This document shows, in pieces, positions 17,103 through 26,801 of a stretch of 64,000 nt of DNA (position 1 is its first letter; each line of letters starts with the position of its first letter). The notes under the pieces were generated by a model, which saw nothing but the letters and a program-made list of their open reading frames with translations, ran no database searches and was not told where the DNA came from. The translations under genes were made by a program, and so were the position numbers. The DNA comes from Pelolinea sp. (GTDB taxonomy: Bacteria; Chloroflexota; Anaerolineae; Anaerolineales; Anaerolineaceae), in NCBI GenBank assembly GCA_012797975.1, contig JAAZOD010000032.1, positions 24,380 through 88,379 on the forward strand. The letters run 5' to 3'.

Positions 17103-18341
17103 TTAACCTTTTACGGGTAGAATAAGCTGATAGGGAAAATCAGCCAGGACTTCGATTTTTCCTTTTTCATTCAAATACACGGTATCTTCAATTCTGACGC
17201 CATATCCTTTGGAGGGAAAATACAGCCCTGGTTCGTTGGTGAAAACCATGCCTGGCTGCAGAATATCCCGTGCACCAGCGCCCAAACCGCTGAAAGGACT
17301 TTCATGTACGTCCAGACCCAAGCCGTGCCCCAAGCTGTGCACATATCCTTCCACGCATTCTGGTTCTTCTTCGACGGTGGTATATCCCAATTCGCGGAAC
17401 ATCCGACAGGTTTCTGCCTGATAATCGCGGAAAGGGGTATTGGTTCTAAAGGATTTCAGCATGGCCTGATGGACTGCGAACACATCCTGATACACTTTTT
17501 GCACTTCATCTGAAGCATAGCCCAGGCACCACGTACGGGTGAAATCGTAAAAGTATCCTCCACCAGCTTCACAAGGAAAGATATCATAGACAATGGTCTT
17601 TCCCAATTCCAGCCGATCCTGATCATTCCCTGAGCTGTGCGGAATGCCCGCATCCCTGCCAATCGAGAAAATAGTGTCTTCGGGGTTATCGGCTCCCTGT
17701 TCAGCCAGCCATCTGCGGATCATGGACTTCACCAATCCAACCGTGACCGGAGCCCCATCGCCGTCCACCAGAAAGTCCTGTTTGACTGCACAATTACACA
17801 GAAAATCGGCAGTTTTTGCTACCACCTCCGTGGTGACCTTTCCCATCTTGCGGATATGATCTATCTCTTCCTGACCCTTGGTCAGGCGTGCCAGTTTGAT
17901 GCTGCTTTCCATTACAAAACCGATGAAATTTATCTCCGGCAGCAGTTCTTTTATTGCACTGACCATGGCATAAAACGCACTCAGGTCGTATTTCCCAGCA
18001 ATGGCTACCGTCTTATTGTGGATCCCAAAATCGGTGAAGATATCCTGATAGCGCAGGGCAATGGCCTTCACATGATCCCCACCTGCCGCCTGGAAGTATT
18101 TCCTGATCGGATATTTTTCATCATACCCAATGAGCTGCAGCCCTGTTTTGGCTGCTTCTTCTCTTTCCATACTGTTGTAAAACAGAATCGCTTCCTGACC
18201 GCGAACTTTAATCAGGTCGGCACTGCTCACATGATGGATACCCGTGAAGTACACCATATCGGGATTATTTTGAGCGGCTCCGCTGATCCACAGTGCATCG
18301 ATGTCTTGTTCTTGCATATAGCGATCCAGGTCTTTTCTCAT
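17103..18341 (-). CDS. M24 family metallopeptidase (Xaa-Pro aminopeptidase-like)
   Basis: 412 residues with a creatinase-like N-terminal domain (to about 175) and a pita-bread C-terminal domain. Metal ligands of the family are visible: Asp in VYDIFP and in YDFTRT, His in SLGHGLGLDVHESP, Glu in TNEPGLY and Glu in RIEDTVYL. It should remove an N-terminal residue before proline or act on a related substrate in the cytoplasm, since there is no signal peptide. AAGGAG precedes the ATG. It lies between selA and tsaD, 13 and 7 bp away, so the three are probably cotranscribed. Confidence 0.9.
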   Translation of the reverse strand: MRKDLDRYMQEQDIDALWISGAAQNNPDMVYFTGIHHVSSADLIKVRGQEAILFYNSMEREEAAKTGLQLIGYDEKYPIRKYFQAAGGDHVKAIALRYQDIFTDFGIHNKTVAIAGKYDLSAFYAMVSAIKELLPEINFIGFVMESSIKLARLTKGQEEIDHIRKMGKVTTEVVAKTADFLCNCAVKQDFLVDGDGAPVTVGLVKSMIRRWLAEQGADNPEDTIFSIGRDAGIPHSSGNDQDRLELGKTIVYDIFPCEAGGGYFYDFTRTWCLGYASDEVQKVYQDVFAVHQAMLKSFRTNTPFRDYQAETCRMFRELGYTTVEEEPECVEGYVHSLGHGLGLDVHESPFSGLGAGARDILQPGMVFTNEPGLYFPSKGYGVRIEDTVYLNEKGKIEVLADFPYQLILPVKG

Positions 18342-18354
18342 TACGAACTCCTTG

Positions 18355-19707
18355 TCATTCTTTCCAGTTCAACAGAACTTGTTTAAGCGATTCCAAGAAT
18401 AATTTTTCCTGGTGGGGAAGTACAGTGCGCGGATCCAGAAGGATTCTTCCATCTTCAATTCTTGCAATGATCGGAACGGACTGCTCGCGCAGTGTTTTCA
18501 AGAATTGGTCCGGTTTCTTTGCATGTATTGCCAGTAAAAAGGTGGGCAAGCTTTCATCCGGCAGACTCCCTCCACCGATCATGGACCGCCCTTCTATAAT
18601 ATCACCGCAGCCGAGGTTCTCTTTCCAAAGAACAGCACGTTGGTGAATGGTTTGTGCAGAAAGTGAAATCATTTGCCATAACGGTATTTCCGATTCCGCT
18701 TTCCCGGTTAAATATGTGAGCAGGGTTTGGCTGATGCCTGCTAAACATAATTTATCGGGCCGCAACGCTCTGGCGAGAGGATGCTTTTTGATCTTTTGGA
18801 TCAGTTCTTTCTTACCCAGGATGATGCCTGCTTGCGGGCCACCCAGCAGTTTATCGCCGGAAAAACTGACCACGTCCACTCCCGCTTGCAGCGATTCCTG
18901 AACCATTGGTTCGTGAGGAAGGCCGTATTTTGCCGTATCCAGCAGTGCACCGGAACCCAGATCATGAAAGATGAGGACTCCTTTTTGATGGACAAGCGAG
19001 CAGATCTCCTGCAGGGAAGGTTCGTTGGTGAATCCCACGATCTTGAAATTGGAATGATGAGTACACAGCACCATGGCAGCCGGCTCCCGCAGGGCGTTTT
19101 CATAATCAGAGAGGTGCAGGCGGTTGGTTGTTCCAATCTCGACCAACTTTGCGCCTGATTGACGCATCACATCTGGAATGCGGAAACCGCCGCCAATCTC
19201 AACCATCTGTGTGCGTGAGACCAGTACCCGTTTTCGCTGCGCCAACGCTGTTAAAACCAATAAAACTGCTGCTGCATTGTTATTCACGATGCAGGCAGCT
19301 TCGGCATGGGTGAGCCGCAACAGCAATTGCTCCGCATGGATAAAACGGCTGCCCCGTTTTCCAATGTCAAGATCATACTCAAGATTGTTGTAAGAAACTG
19401 CAACATTCTGGATTTGCTGATAGGCAACCTCTGAAAGGGGAGCGCGACCCAGATTGGTGTGCAGAATCACCCCGCTGGCGTTGATGACCGGAACCAGCGT
19501 GGGGGTGGTCCATTCGACCAACAGATTCCTGCATTTTTCAATAATTTGAGCTTCGGAAATGTTGATTTTTGTCTGGCGTGCTTCCCCCAGGGTTTGGCGC
19601 AAAGCGTTGACCATCAACTCATGCCCAAAAGTATCGACCAGGGTCGAACTGCACTTGGAATAATGAAGAAGACTGTCGATGGAAGGGAGATGAGCAGGCT
19701 CAGTCAT
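18355..19707 (-). CDS. selA: L-seryl-tRNA(Sec) selenium transferase
   Basis: 450 residues from ATG 19707, chosen because GGAGA lies 10 nt upstream; the GTG at 19743 has no ribosome site. The family markers are LPSIDSLLHY at the start, GVILHTNLGRAPLS, VNNNAAAVLL, and the pyridoxal lysine in SGDKLLGGPQAG. SelA turns Ser-tRNA(Sec) into Sec-tRNA(Sec) using selenophosphate. The matching tRNA-Sec gene lies 29 kb away at 49117. SelB and SelD are not in the window. It overlaps the upstream membrane-protein gene by 8 nt. Confidence 0.95.
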   Translation of the reverse strand: MTEPAHLPSIDSLLHYSKCSSTLVDTFGHELMVNALRQTLGEARQTKINISEAQIIEKCRNLLVEWTTPTLVPVINASGVILHTNLGRAPLSEVAYQQIQNVAVSYNNLEYDLDIGKRGSRFIHAEQLLLRLTHAEAACIVNNNAAAVLLVLTALAQRKRVLVSRTQMVEIGGGFRIPDVMRQSGAKLVEIGTTNRLHLSDYENALREPAAMVLCTHHSNFKIVGFTNEPSLQEICSLVHQKGVLIFHDLGSGALLDTAKYGLPHEPMVQESLQAGVDVVSFSGDKLLGGPQAGIILGKKELIQKIKKHPLARALRPDKLCLAGISQTLLTYLTGKAESEIPLWQMISLSAQTIHQRAVLWKENLGCGDIIEGRSMIGGGSLPDESLPTFLLAIHAKKPDQFLKTLREQSVPIIARIEDGRILLDPRTVLPHQEKLFLESLKQVLLNWKE

Positions 19708-20107
19708 GCTTTCGATCTCCGCTGAAGAAGGATGCTTTTTCACTGATACGAAGGAAAATTTCTAGCATCACAAAACCCGCTCCAAGCAGCAAAATAATGA
19801 AATCGGTCAGAACCCGCCCAAGTTGCAACCACAGCAAAAGATCAATATAGACCGCACACAAGATCGATTCTCTTAATAAAACGCCTTCAGACAAATTCTT
19901 TTTCGAAAACCGGAGCTGCAGGATAGTGATGATGGGAAGACTTAATCCGCAAGATACCAGCGAGATAAAAAAGAACAGCAGCCAGCGCGGGCCAAGAAAT
20001 GGCTGGGTGTTTAAAAAAATAAAAATCAACCCAGCTCCACCACCCGCTGTGAGAATCAACCCAACGGGAAGGACCTTTCCAACGGTGATCTGCTCGTTTT
20101 TCATCAT
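19700..20107 (-). CDS. Small four-helix membrane protein of unknown function
   Basis: 135 residues with four hydrophobic segments at about 12-32, 40-62, 82-98 and 101-118. It ends in a short charged tail and has no motif that I recognise. It is the first gene of the leftward cluster and overlaps selA by 8 nt, so it is probably cotranscribed with it, but nothing in the sequence ties it to selenium. A TATAAT ends 8 nt before the first ATG, suggesting an almost leaderless message. Confidence 0.6.
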   Translation of the reverse strand: MMKNEQITVGKVLPVGLILTAGGGAGLIFIFLNTQPFLGPRWLLFFFISLVSCGLSLPIITILQLRFSKKNLSEGVLLRESILCAVYIDLLLWLQLGRVLTDFIILLLGAGFVMLEIFLRISEKASFFSGDRKHD

Positions 20108-20115
20108 ATTTAAAG

Positions 20116-20121
20116 ATTATA
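20116..20121 (-). promoter_or_regulatory. TATAAT -10 box for the selA cluster
   Basis: On the - strand TATAAT is followed by 8 nt and then ATG 20107. A TTCCCA hexamer (four of six -35 matches) lies 17 bp upstream. Together they would start the transcript right at the first gene of the cluster. Confidence 0.5.
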
Positions 20122-20194
20122 TCGTAAGCCTATTTTCCTGGGAAAGAAATGCGCGGTATACTTTATTTCTTGCTTGAACGTCTCGGAGGGTACG

Positions 20195-21421
20195 TTGCTT
20201 AAGAAGATCTCTTCAACCTTTAACGAATATCCACAGAGTTTCAAAGTCTTGGCTGCCGCCACCTTCATCGATCGGGTTGGCGGTACCATGATCCAGCCCT
20301 TCTATTCCCTGTACATTGCGCAAAAATTCGGCGTCAATATGACCACGATCGGATTGCTGTTTGGTATTTGGGCAATTTCCGGTGTGGTTGGGAACATGCT
20401 GGGCGGAGCGCTGACAGATAAAATCGGGCGCAAGACCATGCTAGTGGCCGGACTGGTCCTTTCCGCGACCAGCGCCATCTTGATGGGCATTGTGAATAAC
20501 TTAATGGCTTTTGCGTTGATTTCAACGGTGGTGGGCTTGCTTTCTGATATTGCCGGACCGGCACGCGGGGCAATGACCACCGATATGCTCCCGGCAGAAA
20601 AAAGAGCGGAAGGATTTGGGATCATTCGTGTGGTTGGAAACCTGGCTTGGATCGTCGGCCCTGCCTTGGGTGGCTTGCTGGCGACCAAATCCTATATGCT
20701 GGTGTTCATTTGTGATGCGGTAGCAAGCATTATTACCGCATTGATTGTGATATGGAAGATCCCCGAAACAAAACCTCAAGCAACCGAAGAAGCAGAAAAA
20801 GAAACCTTGTTGCAAACCTTTAAAGGATACAGCCAGGTCACTTCGGATAAACTATTCATGGCGTACGTGATCATTTCCATGCTGTTGATCTTTGTCTACA
20901 GTCAGATGTACAGCACTTTGTCGGTCTATCTCAACCAGCAACATGCTATCCCTGCCAAAGGTTATGGCTGGCTGATGAGCATGAATGCCATCCTGGTAGT
21001 CTTGTTCCAATTCAGTGTTACCCGCAGTACAAAAAAGAAACCACCCATGCACATGATGGCACTGGCGACTTTATTGTATGGAATTGGTTTTTCCATGATC
21101 GGATTTGTGGATCAATACTGGATGTTCATGGTAGCCATGGCAATCATCACGCTGGGTGAAATGGTTCATATTCCCACTTCCAGTGGATTGATTGCCAACC
21201 TTGCTCCAGAGGATAAGCGTGGTCGCTACAATGCTTTTGCCAACCTAAGCTGGGGGGTCCCCAATATTTTCAGCACTTTCTTTGCCGGTCTGGTGATGGA
21301 CAATCTGAACCCCAATTTGGTGTGGACGATCGCGGGTATCATCTGCCTGGTCACCCTGTTCGGTTATCTGCTGATGAATCAGCATGTGCAGAAACGTCTT
21401 GAACCGATTACGCAGGAGTGA
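20195..21421 (+). CDS. MFS transporter, first of a tandem pair
   Basis: 408 residues from TTG 20195, chosen because GGAGGG lies 4 nt upstream; an earlier TTG at 20174 has no site. Twelve membrane helices are expected. The loop 2-3 signature of drug:H+ antiporter-like MFS proteins is present (GGALTDKIGRKTMLVAG), and the loop 8-9 relatives are weaker. The helix 1 segment FIDRVGGTMIQPFYSLY is shared almost word for word with the next gene. Efflux or uptake of a small molecule is expected; the substrate is unknown. It is the first gene of a run that includes the second MFS gene and fhs. Confidence 0.88.
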   Translation: MLKKISSTFNEYPQSFKVLAAATFIDRVGGTMIQPFYSLYIAQKFGVNMTTIGLLFGIWAISGVVGNMLGGALTDKIGRKTMLVAGLVLSATSAILMGIVNNLMAFALISTVVGLLSDIAGPARGAMTTDMLPAEKRAEGFGIIRVVGNLAWIVGPALGGLLATKSYMLVFICDAVASIITALIVIWKIPETKPQATEEAEKETLLQTFKGYSQVTSDKLFMAYVIISMLLIFVYSQMYSTLSVYLNQQHAIPAKGYGWLMSMNAILVVLFQFSVTRSTKKKPPMHMMALATLLYGIGFSMIGFVDQYWMFMVAMAIITLGEMVHIPTSSGLIANLAPEDKRGRYNAFANLSWGVPNIFSTFFAGLVMDNLNPNLVWTIAGIICLVTLFGYLLMNQHVQKRLEPITQE

Positions 21422-21423
21422 CA

Positions 21424-22662
21424 TTGTTCAGAAACATCAAAGAAACCTATAAAAACTTTAATTCCACTTTCTGGACCCTGATCGGCGCCATGTTCATTGA
21501 TCGGCTTGGCGGGTCCCTCTTATTCCCTTTTTTCTCTCTGTATATTACCGAACGATTCGGCGTGGGTATGACAGAAGTGGGTTATATTTTTCTGCTGCAT
21601 ACTTCCGCCATGTTCATTGGGAATATGTTGAGTGGAGCATTGACCGATAAGTTTGGCAGAAAAAAGATGCTTCTGGCTGGCATTATCCTGAGTGGAACGA
21701 GCAGTCTGCTGATGGGATTCATTCCCAATTATGAAACATTTATGGTTTTCACGGTCATCACCGGGTTCCTTGCCAATGTTGGCAGCCCGGCTGTGAGCGC
21801 CATGATGGCGGATATTTTGCCAGTGGAACAGCGTGCACAGGGCTTCAGCATCTTGCGGGTAGTTGTGAATTTATCGGTTACCTTTGGACCTGCCATTGGT
21901 GGGGTACTGGCAGGGTATAACTATTTTTACTTGTTCATCACCGACTTTGTGATCAGCATGATCACTGCCTGTATCGTGTTTTTCAAGATCCCTGAAACAA
22001 AACCGGAACCTGCTGCAGACGCTGAACAAACCGAACAGAGCTTGTGGAGCACCTTTGGCGGTTATCGCCTGATCTTGAAAGATTGGTTTTTCCTCGGCAT
22101 TCTTTTCCTATCTTTGCTGACAAACCTGGTATACATGCAGATGAATTCCAGTCTCTCAGTTTTCTTGCGCGATATGTATGCTATCTCCTCGCAGAAATAC
22201 GGATATATCCTTTCGCTCAATGCCATCATGGTGGTTTTCATGCAGTTCTGGATCACCCATAAAATAAAAGATTACAAACCCATGCTGCTGATGTGCGCCG
22301 GAAATCTGCTGTATGCTATCGGATTCAGCATGTATGGGTTTGTCGGCACCTATCCACTGTTTTTGCTGGCAATGGCGATCATCACGATTGGAGAAATGAT
22401 CAGTTCGCCGATTATGCAGTCCATTATTGCCCGGCTGGCTCCCGAACAAATGCGCGGCAGATATATGGCAACTTTCAATCTCAGCCACGAGGTTGCGAAT
22501 GCGGTGGGTCCGCTGGCTGCTGGTATCATTATGGATAATTACAATCCCAACTGGGTTTGGTATGCTGGTGGTATCATTTGTACAATTTCTGCAATTGGAT
22601 ATTTGTTGATGCAAACGCCGGCGAAACAAAAGCTGGTAGATCCTGCTCCGGTAGAAGAATAG
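21424..22662 (+). CDS. MFS transporter, second of a tandem pair
   Basis: 412 residues from TTG 21424. AGGAG at 21414-21418 is correctly spaced for this codon but overlaps the GTG at 21418, so the TTG is preferred. It is a clear paralogue of the preceding protein: [33 protein letters not shown] and a closing [18 protein letters not shown] all have matching segments. Twelve helices are expected. The stop of the first gene lies just upstream of this start, so translation is likely coupled. Two similar half-size partners could act as a heterodimer or be recent duplicates with different substrates. Confidence 0.88.
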   Translation: MFRNIKETYKNFNSTFWTLIGAMFIDRLGGSLLFPFFSLYITERFGVGMTEVGYIFLLHTSAMFIGNMLSGALTDKFGRKKMLLAGIILSGTSSLLMGFIPNYETFMVFTVITGFLANVGSPAVSAMMADILPVEQRAQGFSILRVVVNLSVTFGPAIGGVLAGYNYFYLFITDFVISMITACIVFFKIPETKPEPAADAEQTEQSLWSTFGGYRLILKDWFFLGILFLSLLTNLVYMQMNSSLSVFLRDMYAISSQKYGYILSLNAIMVVFMQFWITHKIKDYKPMLLMCAGNLLYAIGFSMYGFVGTYPLFLLAMAIITIGEMISSPIMQSIIARLAPEQMRGRYMATFNLSHEVANAVGPLAAGIIMDNYNPNWVWYAGGIICTISAIGYLLMQTPAKQKLVDPAPVEE

Positions 22663-22676
22663 AAAGAGGGATGAAA

Positions 22677-24590
22677 ATGCAAAAAGAGCAAAAACCTTTT
22701 CGCACAACCAAAATAAATCTTCGCAAACCCGTTCCCACCGATATTGAGATCGCTCAGGCGGCCACGTTGCGTCCTATCCAGGAAGTGGCGGAAGATTTGG
22801 GCATTCTTCCTGAGGAATTGGAATTATATGGCCCCTATAAGGCGAAAGTAAAACTGGAAGTGCTTGAACGTTTAAAAAACCTGCCCAATGGAAAATATAT
22901 CGACGTTACTGCCATTAATCCCACCCCCTTGGGGGAGGGGAAGACTACCACAACAGTGGGTTTGAGCCAGGCGCTGGGTGCTCATTTGCAAAAGCGGGTT
23001 GTGACCTGTTTACGCCAACCCAGTCAAGGCCCAACCTTTGGCATTAAGGGAGGAGCGGCCGGCGGTGGTTACAGCCAGGTGATCCCCATGGAAGACCTGA
23101 ATCTCCACTTGACCGGTGATATTCATGCTGTGACAGCCGCTAACAACCTGCTGGCAGCGGCAGTGGAAACGCGCCTGTATCATGAAAATCATCAAACCAA
23201 CGATGCGCTCTTCCGCCGGCTTTACCCACAGGATAAGGATGGCATTTTTCAGGTGGGACGTGGACAACTTGGACGCCTAAAAAAACTGGGCATTCACCCC
23301 GATCAATTGGGCAAGATCACCGAAGAACAGAAAGCGAAACTGGTGCGGTTGGACATTGACCCCGCCCAGATTTACTGGATGCGTGGGATCGACACCAATG
23401 ACCGCTTTTTGCGCGGGATCACCGTGGGGGAAGGCCCTCAAGAAACAGGTTCTGAACGAAAAACCGGTTTCTACATCACGGTTGCCAGTGAGATCATGGC
23501 TGTGTTGGCTCTGGCCACCAGTGTGGAAGATATGCGTGAACGCCTTGGAAAAATGGTGGTGGCTTTGAGTAAGAGTGGCGAGGCGATCACTGCCGAAGAC
23601 CTGGGTATTGCAGGGGCATTGACGGTTTTGATGGCCGATGCGATCAAACCGAATTTACTGCAAACCCTGGAAGGTACGCCTGTTTTTGTGCATGCCGGGC
23701 CTTTTGCCAATATCGCACATGGCAACAGTTCCATCCTGGCAGACCAGATCGGTTTGAAACTGGCCGATTATGTGGTCACCGAATCGGGTTTTGGTTCGGA
23801 TATGGGCATGGAAAAATTCTTCGATATTAAATGCCGCTATTCAGGATTGAAACCGGATGTGGTTGTGCTGGTAGCAACGGTGCGTGCATTGAAGATGCAT
23901 GGGGGCGGACCGAAAGTCACGGCAGGTCAGGTTCTTGATCGGGCTTATAAAGAAGAAAATCTGGATCTCCTGCGCAATGGCCTTGATCACCTTTTCCACC
24001 ATATTGGCATTGCACAGCAGTTTGGCGTTCCAACCGTGGTTGCCATTAATCGATTTGTGACCGATTCCGATGCCGAACTGGCTCTCATCCAGCAGGCAGT
24101 ACGATCTTCAGACATGGCGGATGATTGCGTAGTCACCAATAACTGGGAAATGGGCGGGGCAGGCGCAGTCGAACTGGCCGAGGCGGTAATCAGAGCCGCA
24201 GAAAAACCATCCAAGTTCCAATTCCTCTATCCATTAGAGTTATCGATCAGAGAAAAAATCGAGACAATTGTGAAGCAAGTCTATGGCGCGGATGGGGTGG
24301 ATTATGCTCCCGAAGCGAAAAGGAAGATTGAAGAGTTCACAAAGCTCGGTTATTCCGAATTGCCTATTTGCATGGCAAAAACTCATTTAAGTTTGAGCCA
24401 TGATCAGGAATTGAAAGGCGTTCCCAAGGGTTACCGTTTTCCGATCCGTGATATTCGTCTTTCGGCAGGCGCCGGCTTCCTGTATCCATTAGCAGGGGAG
24501 ATCAGTACCATGCCTGGTTTACCGACCCGACCGGCTTTTATGGATATCGACATCGATCCGCAGACTGGAAAGATTAGCGGGTTATCATAA
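22677..24590 (+). CDS. fhs: Formate-tetrahydrofolate ligase, long eukaryote-like form
   Basis: 637 residues from ATG 22677, since AGAGGG ends 6 nt upstream. The ATP site [10 protein letters not shown] is at 83-92. The common bacterial enzyme has about 556 residues. This one carries an extra region at about 165-245 (RRLKKLGI-like and ARLDIDP-like segments, then TNDRFLRGI), which I recognise from the synthetase domain of eukaryotic C1-THF synthase. The C-terminal part ([35 protein letters not shown]) is equally close to that type. It makes 10-formyl-THF from formate and ATP, feeding purine synthesis and the folate branch used by MetF and MetH. It lies 14 bp after the second MFS gene. Confidence 0.95.
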   Translation: MQKEQKPFRTTKINLRKPVPTDIEIAQAATLRPIQEVAEDLGILPEELELYGPYKAKVKLEVLERLKNLPNGKYIDVTAINPTPLGEGKTTTTVGLSQALGAHLQKRVVTCLRQPSQGPTFGIKGGAAGGGYSQVIPMEDLNLHLTGDIHAVTAANNLLAAAVETRLYHENHQTNDALFRRLYPQDKDGIFQVGRGQLGRLKKLGIHPDQLGKITEEQKAKLVRLDIDPAQIYWMRGIDTNDRFLRGITVGEGPQETGSERKTGFYITVASEIMAVLALATSVEDMRERLGKMVVALSKSGEAITAEDLGIAGALTVLMADAIKPNLLQTLEGTPVFVHAGPFANIAHGNSSILADQIGLKLADYVVTESGFGSDMGMEKFFDIKCRYSGLKPDVVVLVATVRALKMHGGGPKVTAGQVLDRAYKEENLDLLRNGLDHLFHHIGIAQQFGVPTVVAINRFVTDSDAELALIQQAVRSSDMADDCVVTNNWEMGGAGAVELAEAVIRAAEKPSKFQFLYPLELSIREKIETIVKQVYGADGVDYAPEAKRKIEEFTKLGYSELPICMAKTHLSLSHDQELKGVPKGYRFPIRDIRLSAGAGFLYPLAGEISTMPGLPTRPAFMDIDIDPQTGKISGLS

Positions 24591-24603
24591 TCAAAAAGAG
24601 GAA

Positions 24604-24639
24604 AAGAAGGCAGCCTGTTCGTCAACTGCCTTCTTTTTT
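24604..24639 (+). terminator. Intrinsic terminator after fhs
   Basis: AAGAAGGCAG pairs perfectly with CTGCCTTCTT around a 12-nt loop, followed by a run of T. It should end the MFS-MFS-fhs transcript. Confidence 0.88.
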
Positions 24640-24682
24640 ACCATGCGCTATAATAAACCCACATTCACGATTGGATAGGAAA

Positions 24683-26788
24683 ATGAAGACAAAGAAAATT
24701 TCCTTTGAGATCATATTGCTGGTGATTGTTCTTGCCCTGCATGCATTGGTTGCTTTTTCTTCCGAATCACAATTATTGAACTGGTTTCAGACGGATGATG
24801 CCTTTTATTATTTCGTAACCGCTCGGAATATTGCCGAAGGAAAAGGCATCACGTTTGATGGGATCAGCACAACCAATGGATTTCATCCGTTGTGGATGTC
24901 GATCTGTGTACCCATCTTCAGTTTGGCAACGGTCAACCTTTTCCTTCCTTTGCGCGTGATGGTCATGCTTCTGGGTGTTTTGAATGCAGCTACCGGGATT
25001 CTACTGTATCGCTTTTTCGCAAAGAGATTCTCCAAGGAATCGGGTTGGTTTGTGGCAATTTTCTGGACCTTCCTTCCAACCATCCACGAATTAACTTCCA
25101 AACTGGGTTTGGAATCTGGATTGACCGCCTTTGCGCTGGTCGCTGCTCTCAGTTATTTGTCTTCATTTGAAGATCGGGAATTAAAGCCGAAGAATTTCCT
25201 CATCATGAGTCTTTTAGGAGCATTCCTCTTGTTCAGCCGATTGGATTCCATCTTCATCGTGATTCTCATGGGGATCTGGCTGGTATTTCGGAAAACCCAT
25301 CTGCGTTGGCAAGTCTTGCTGGATGGGCTGTTTGCTTTTTTAGCGGCGATCATCTCCTATTATTTGCGGGTCCAGAATACGGATAATATTTTTAACTTCC
25401 TCCCATTTTTCTATGTTTTCATCGCGTTATCGCTGGTATCGAAGGTTGTTTTTCAATATCTTTTTAAAGGATATGTCTGCAATTCTTCGCTATCGCTGAA
25501 AAAACAAATCATGAATACTATCCTGGGATCGGGGCTGTCCACCATCTTTACTTTTGGAATGATCTATCTGTTGCATGATGTACTGCATATGTTCCTGGGT
25601 TTTCCCCGCACGGTTTTGATCATTGATTTTGTTATCTCCACGGTGCTTATGCTGGGGTGGCGCCTTGTGTATATCGTGTATACCAAATCAAAAAAACGTG
25701 ATTATTCACAGGATATTTCCTGGGCGAAGAATGGCAAAACTTGGTTGACCCATGCAGTGTGTTATTTTGGACCGATCCTGGTTTTGCTTGCAGTGTATAT
25801 GCTGTTCAATAAATCCTATGCGGGGGCTTCTATGCCGATCAGCGGTACCATCAAACGCTGGTGGGGAACTTTGCCGCTCACAGTCTATGGGCAACCATTG
25901 AAAACCCTCGGAAAAGTGCTGGGAAGCTGGTTCAACCCAACGGCCAAAGAGGGTCCCTGGTGGTTGATCACCGCACCGATCAATCTATTGATCGAAATGG
26001 TTGCCCAGGCCACAGGGCTCCCTCAACCATCGCTGGCATTGACCAATTTCAAACGGGATTTTGGGGTGGTAACATGGACAGTGATGTTGGCCCTGCTGGC
26101 TTGGATCATTTACAAGAAAAAGGGATTCATACAGAAAGCCATGCGTGAAACGGCTTTCTTCCCGCTCTTTGTGGGTTGTGTTTTTCATTTGTTCAGTTAT
26201 AAGGCCACAGGTTACCTGCATGCCAAATACTGGTATTGGATACCTGAAATCCTTTGCACAGTGCTGTTCTTGGGAATCCTCTTGGAAAGCGTTCTAAGGC
26301 GCTACAAACGATTCTTGCATGGAACGATCGCATCTCAATTGTTGGTGGGTAGCTTTTGCGCGATTTTGGTTCTGAACCTGGCCATCCCCACCATCAAAGA
26401 CTATTCTTATAAAAAAGGGGATGTCGCTCAGCACCAATATATCCTGGAAACGAAGTTTGTGGAAGAACGCACCTTGCCCGGTGATATCATCGGGATGACC
26501 GGCGGAGGGGTAATTGCCTATTTTATCCATGACAGAACGATTGTCAATTTGGATGGATTAATCAACGGAGCGGAATATTTCGAACAATTGAAGAATGCCA
26601 CCGCCTACAAATATCTGGATGAGATCGGAATGGATTATGTCTATGCAGCCGAACCCATGATTTTAGAATCTGACCCTTATGATTGGATATTCAAAGGACG
26701 TTTGATCATGTTGGGTGAGCGCGGCGAGTTCGATTTCTACCAATATGTGCGTGGGGTTGAATCTCTCCGATTGAATTCAGAACCTTGA
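24683..26788 (+). CDS. GT-C type membrane glycosyltransferase-like protein
   Basis: 701 residues from ATG 24683, with TAGGA just upstream; a TTG at 24671 is less likely. About twelve hydrophobic helices are seen. After the first helix the loop reads FQTDDAFYYF, then ARNIAEGKGITFDG and TNGFHPLW. This acidic pair and the GF-HPLW element are typical of GT-C enzymes that move sugars from polyprenyl phosphate on the outer face of the membrane. The C-terminal ~130 residues are extracytoplasmic (GMTGGGVIAYF, DRTIVNLDGLING). The acceptor is unknown. Its stop lies 13 bp before the alpha-galactosidase gene, so the two are probably one unit. Confidence 0.75.
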   Translation: MKTKKISFEIILLVIVLALHALVAFSSESQLLNWFQTDDAFYYFVTARNIAEGKGITFDGISTTNGFHPLWMSICVPIFSLATVNLFLPLRVMVMLLGVLNAATGILLYRFFAKRFSKESGWFVAIFWTFLPTIHELTSKLGLESGLTAFALVAALSYLSSFEDRELKPKNFLIMSLLGAFLLFSRLDSIFIVILMGIWLVFRKTHLRWQVLLDGLFAFLAAIISYYLRVQNTDNIFNFLPFFYVFIALSLVSKVVFQYLFKGYVCNSSLSLKKQIMNTILGSGLSTIFTFGMIYLLHDVLHMFLGFPRTVLIIDFVISTVLMLGWRLVYIVYTKSKKRDYSQDISWAKNGKTWLTHAVCYFGPILVLLAVYMLFNKSYAGASMPISGTIKRWWGTLPLTVYGQPLKTLGKVLGSWFNPTAKEGPWWLITAPINLLIEMVAQATGLPQPSLALTNFKRDFGVVTWTVMLALLAWIIYKKKGFIQKAMRETAFFPLFVGCVFHLFSYKATGYLHAKYWYWIPEILCTVLFLGILLESVLRRYKRFLHGTIASQLLVGSFCAILVLNLAIPTIKDYSYKKGDVAQHQYILETKFVEERTLPGDIIGMTGGGVIAYFIHDRTIVNLDGLINGAEYFEQLKNATAYKYLDEIGMDYVYAAEPMILESDPYDWIFKGRLIMLGERGEFDFYQYVRGVESLRLNSEP

Positions 26789-26801
26789 TTCGGGAAACGA
26801 G

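Noticed and set aside
17637..18386. Rightward open frame of 249 codons across the M24 peptidase gene
   Set aside because: It is antisense to the peptidase, with composition expected of a reverse-complement frame.
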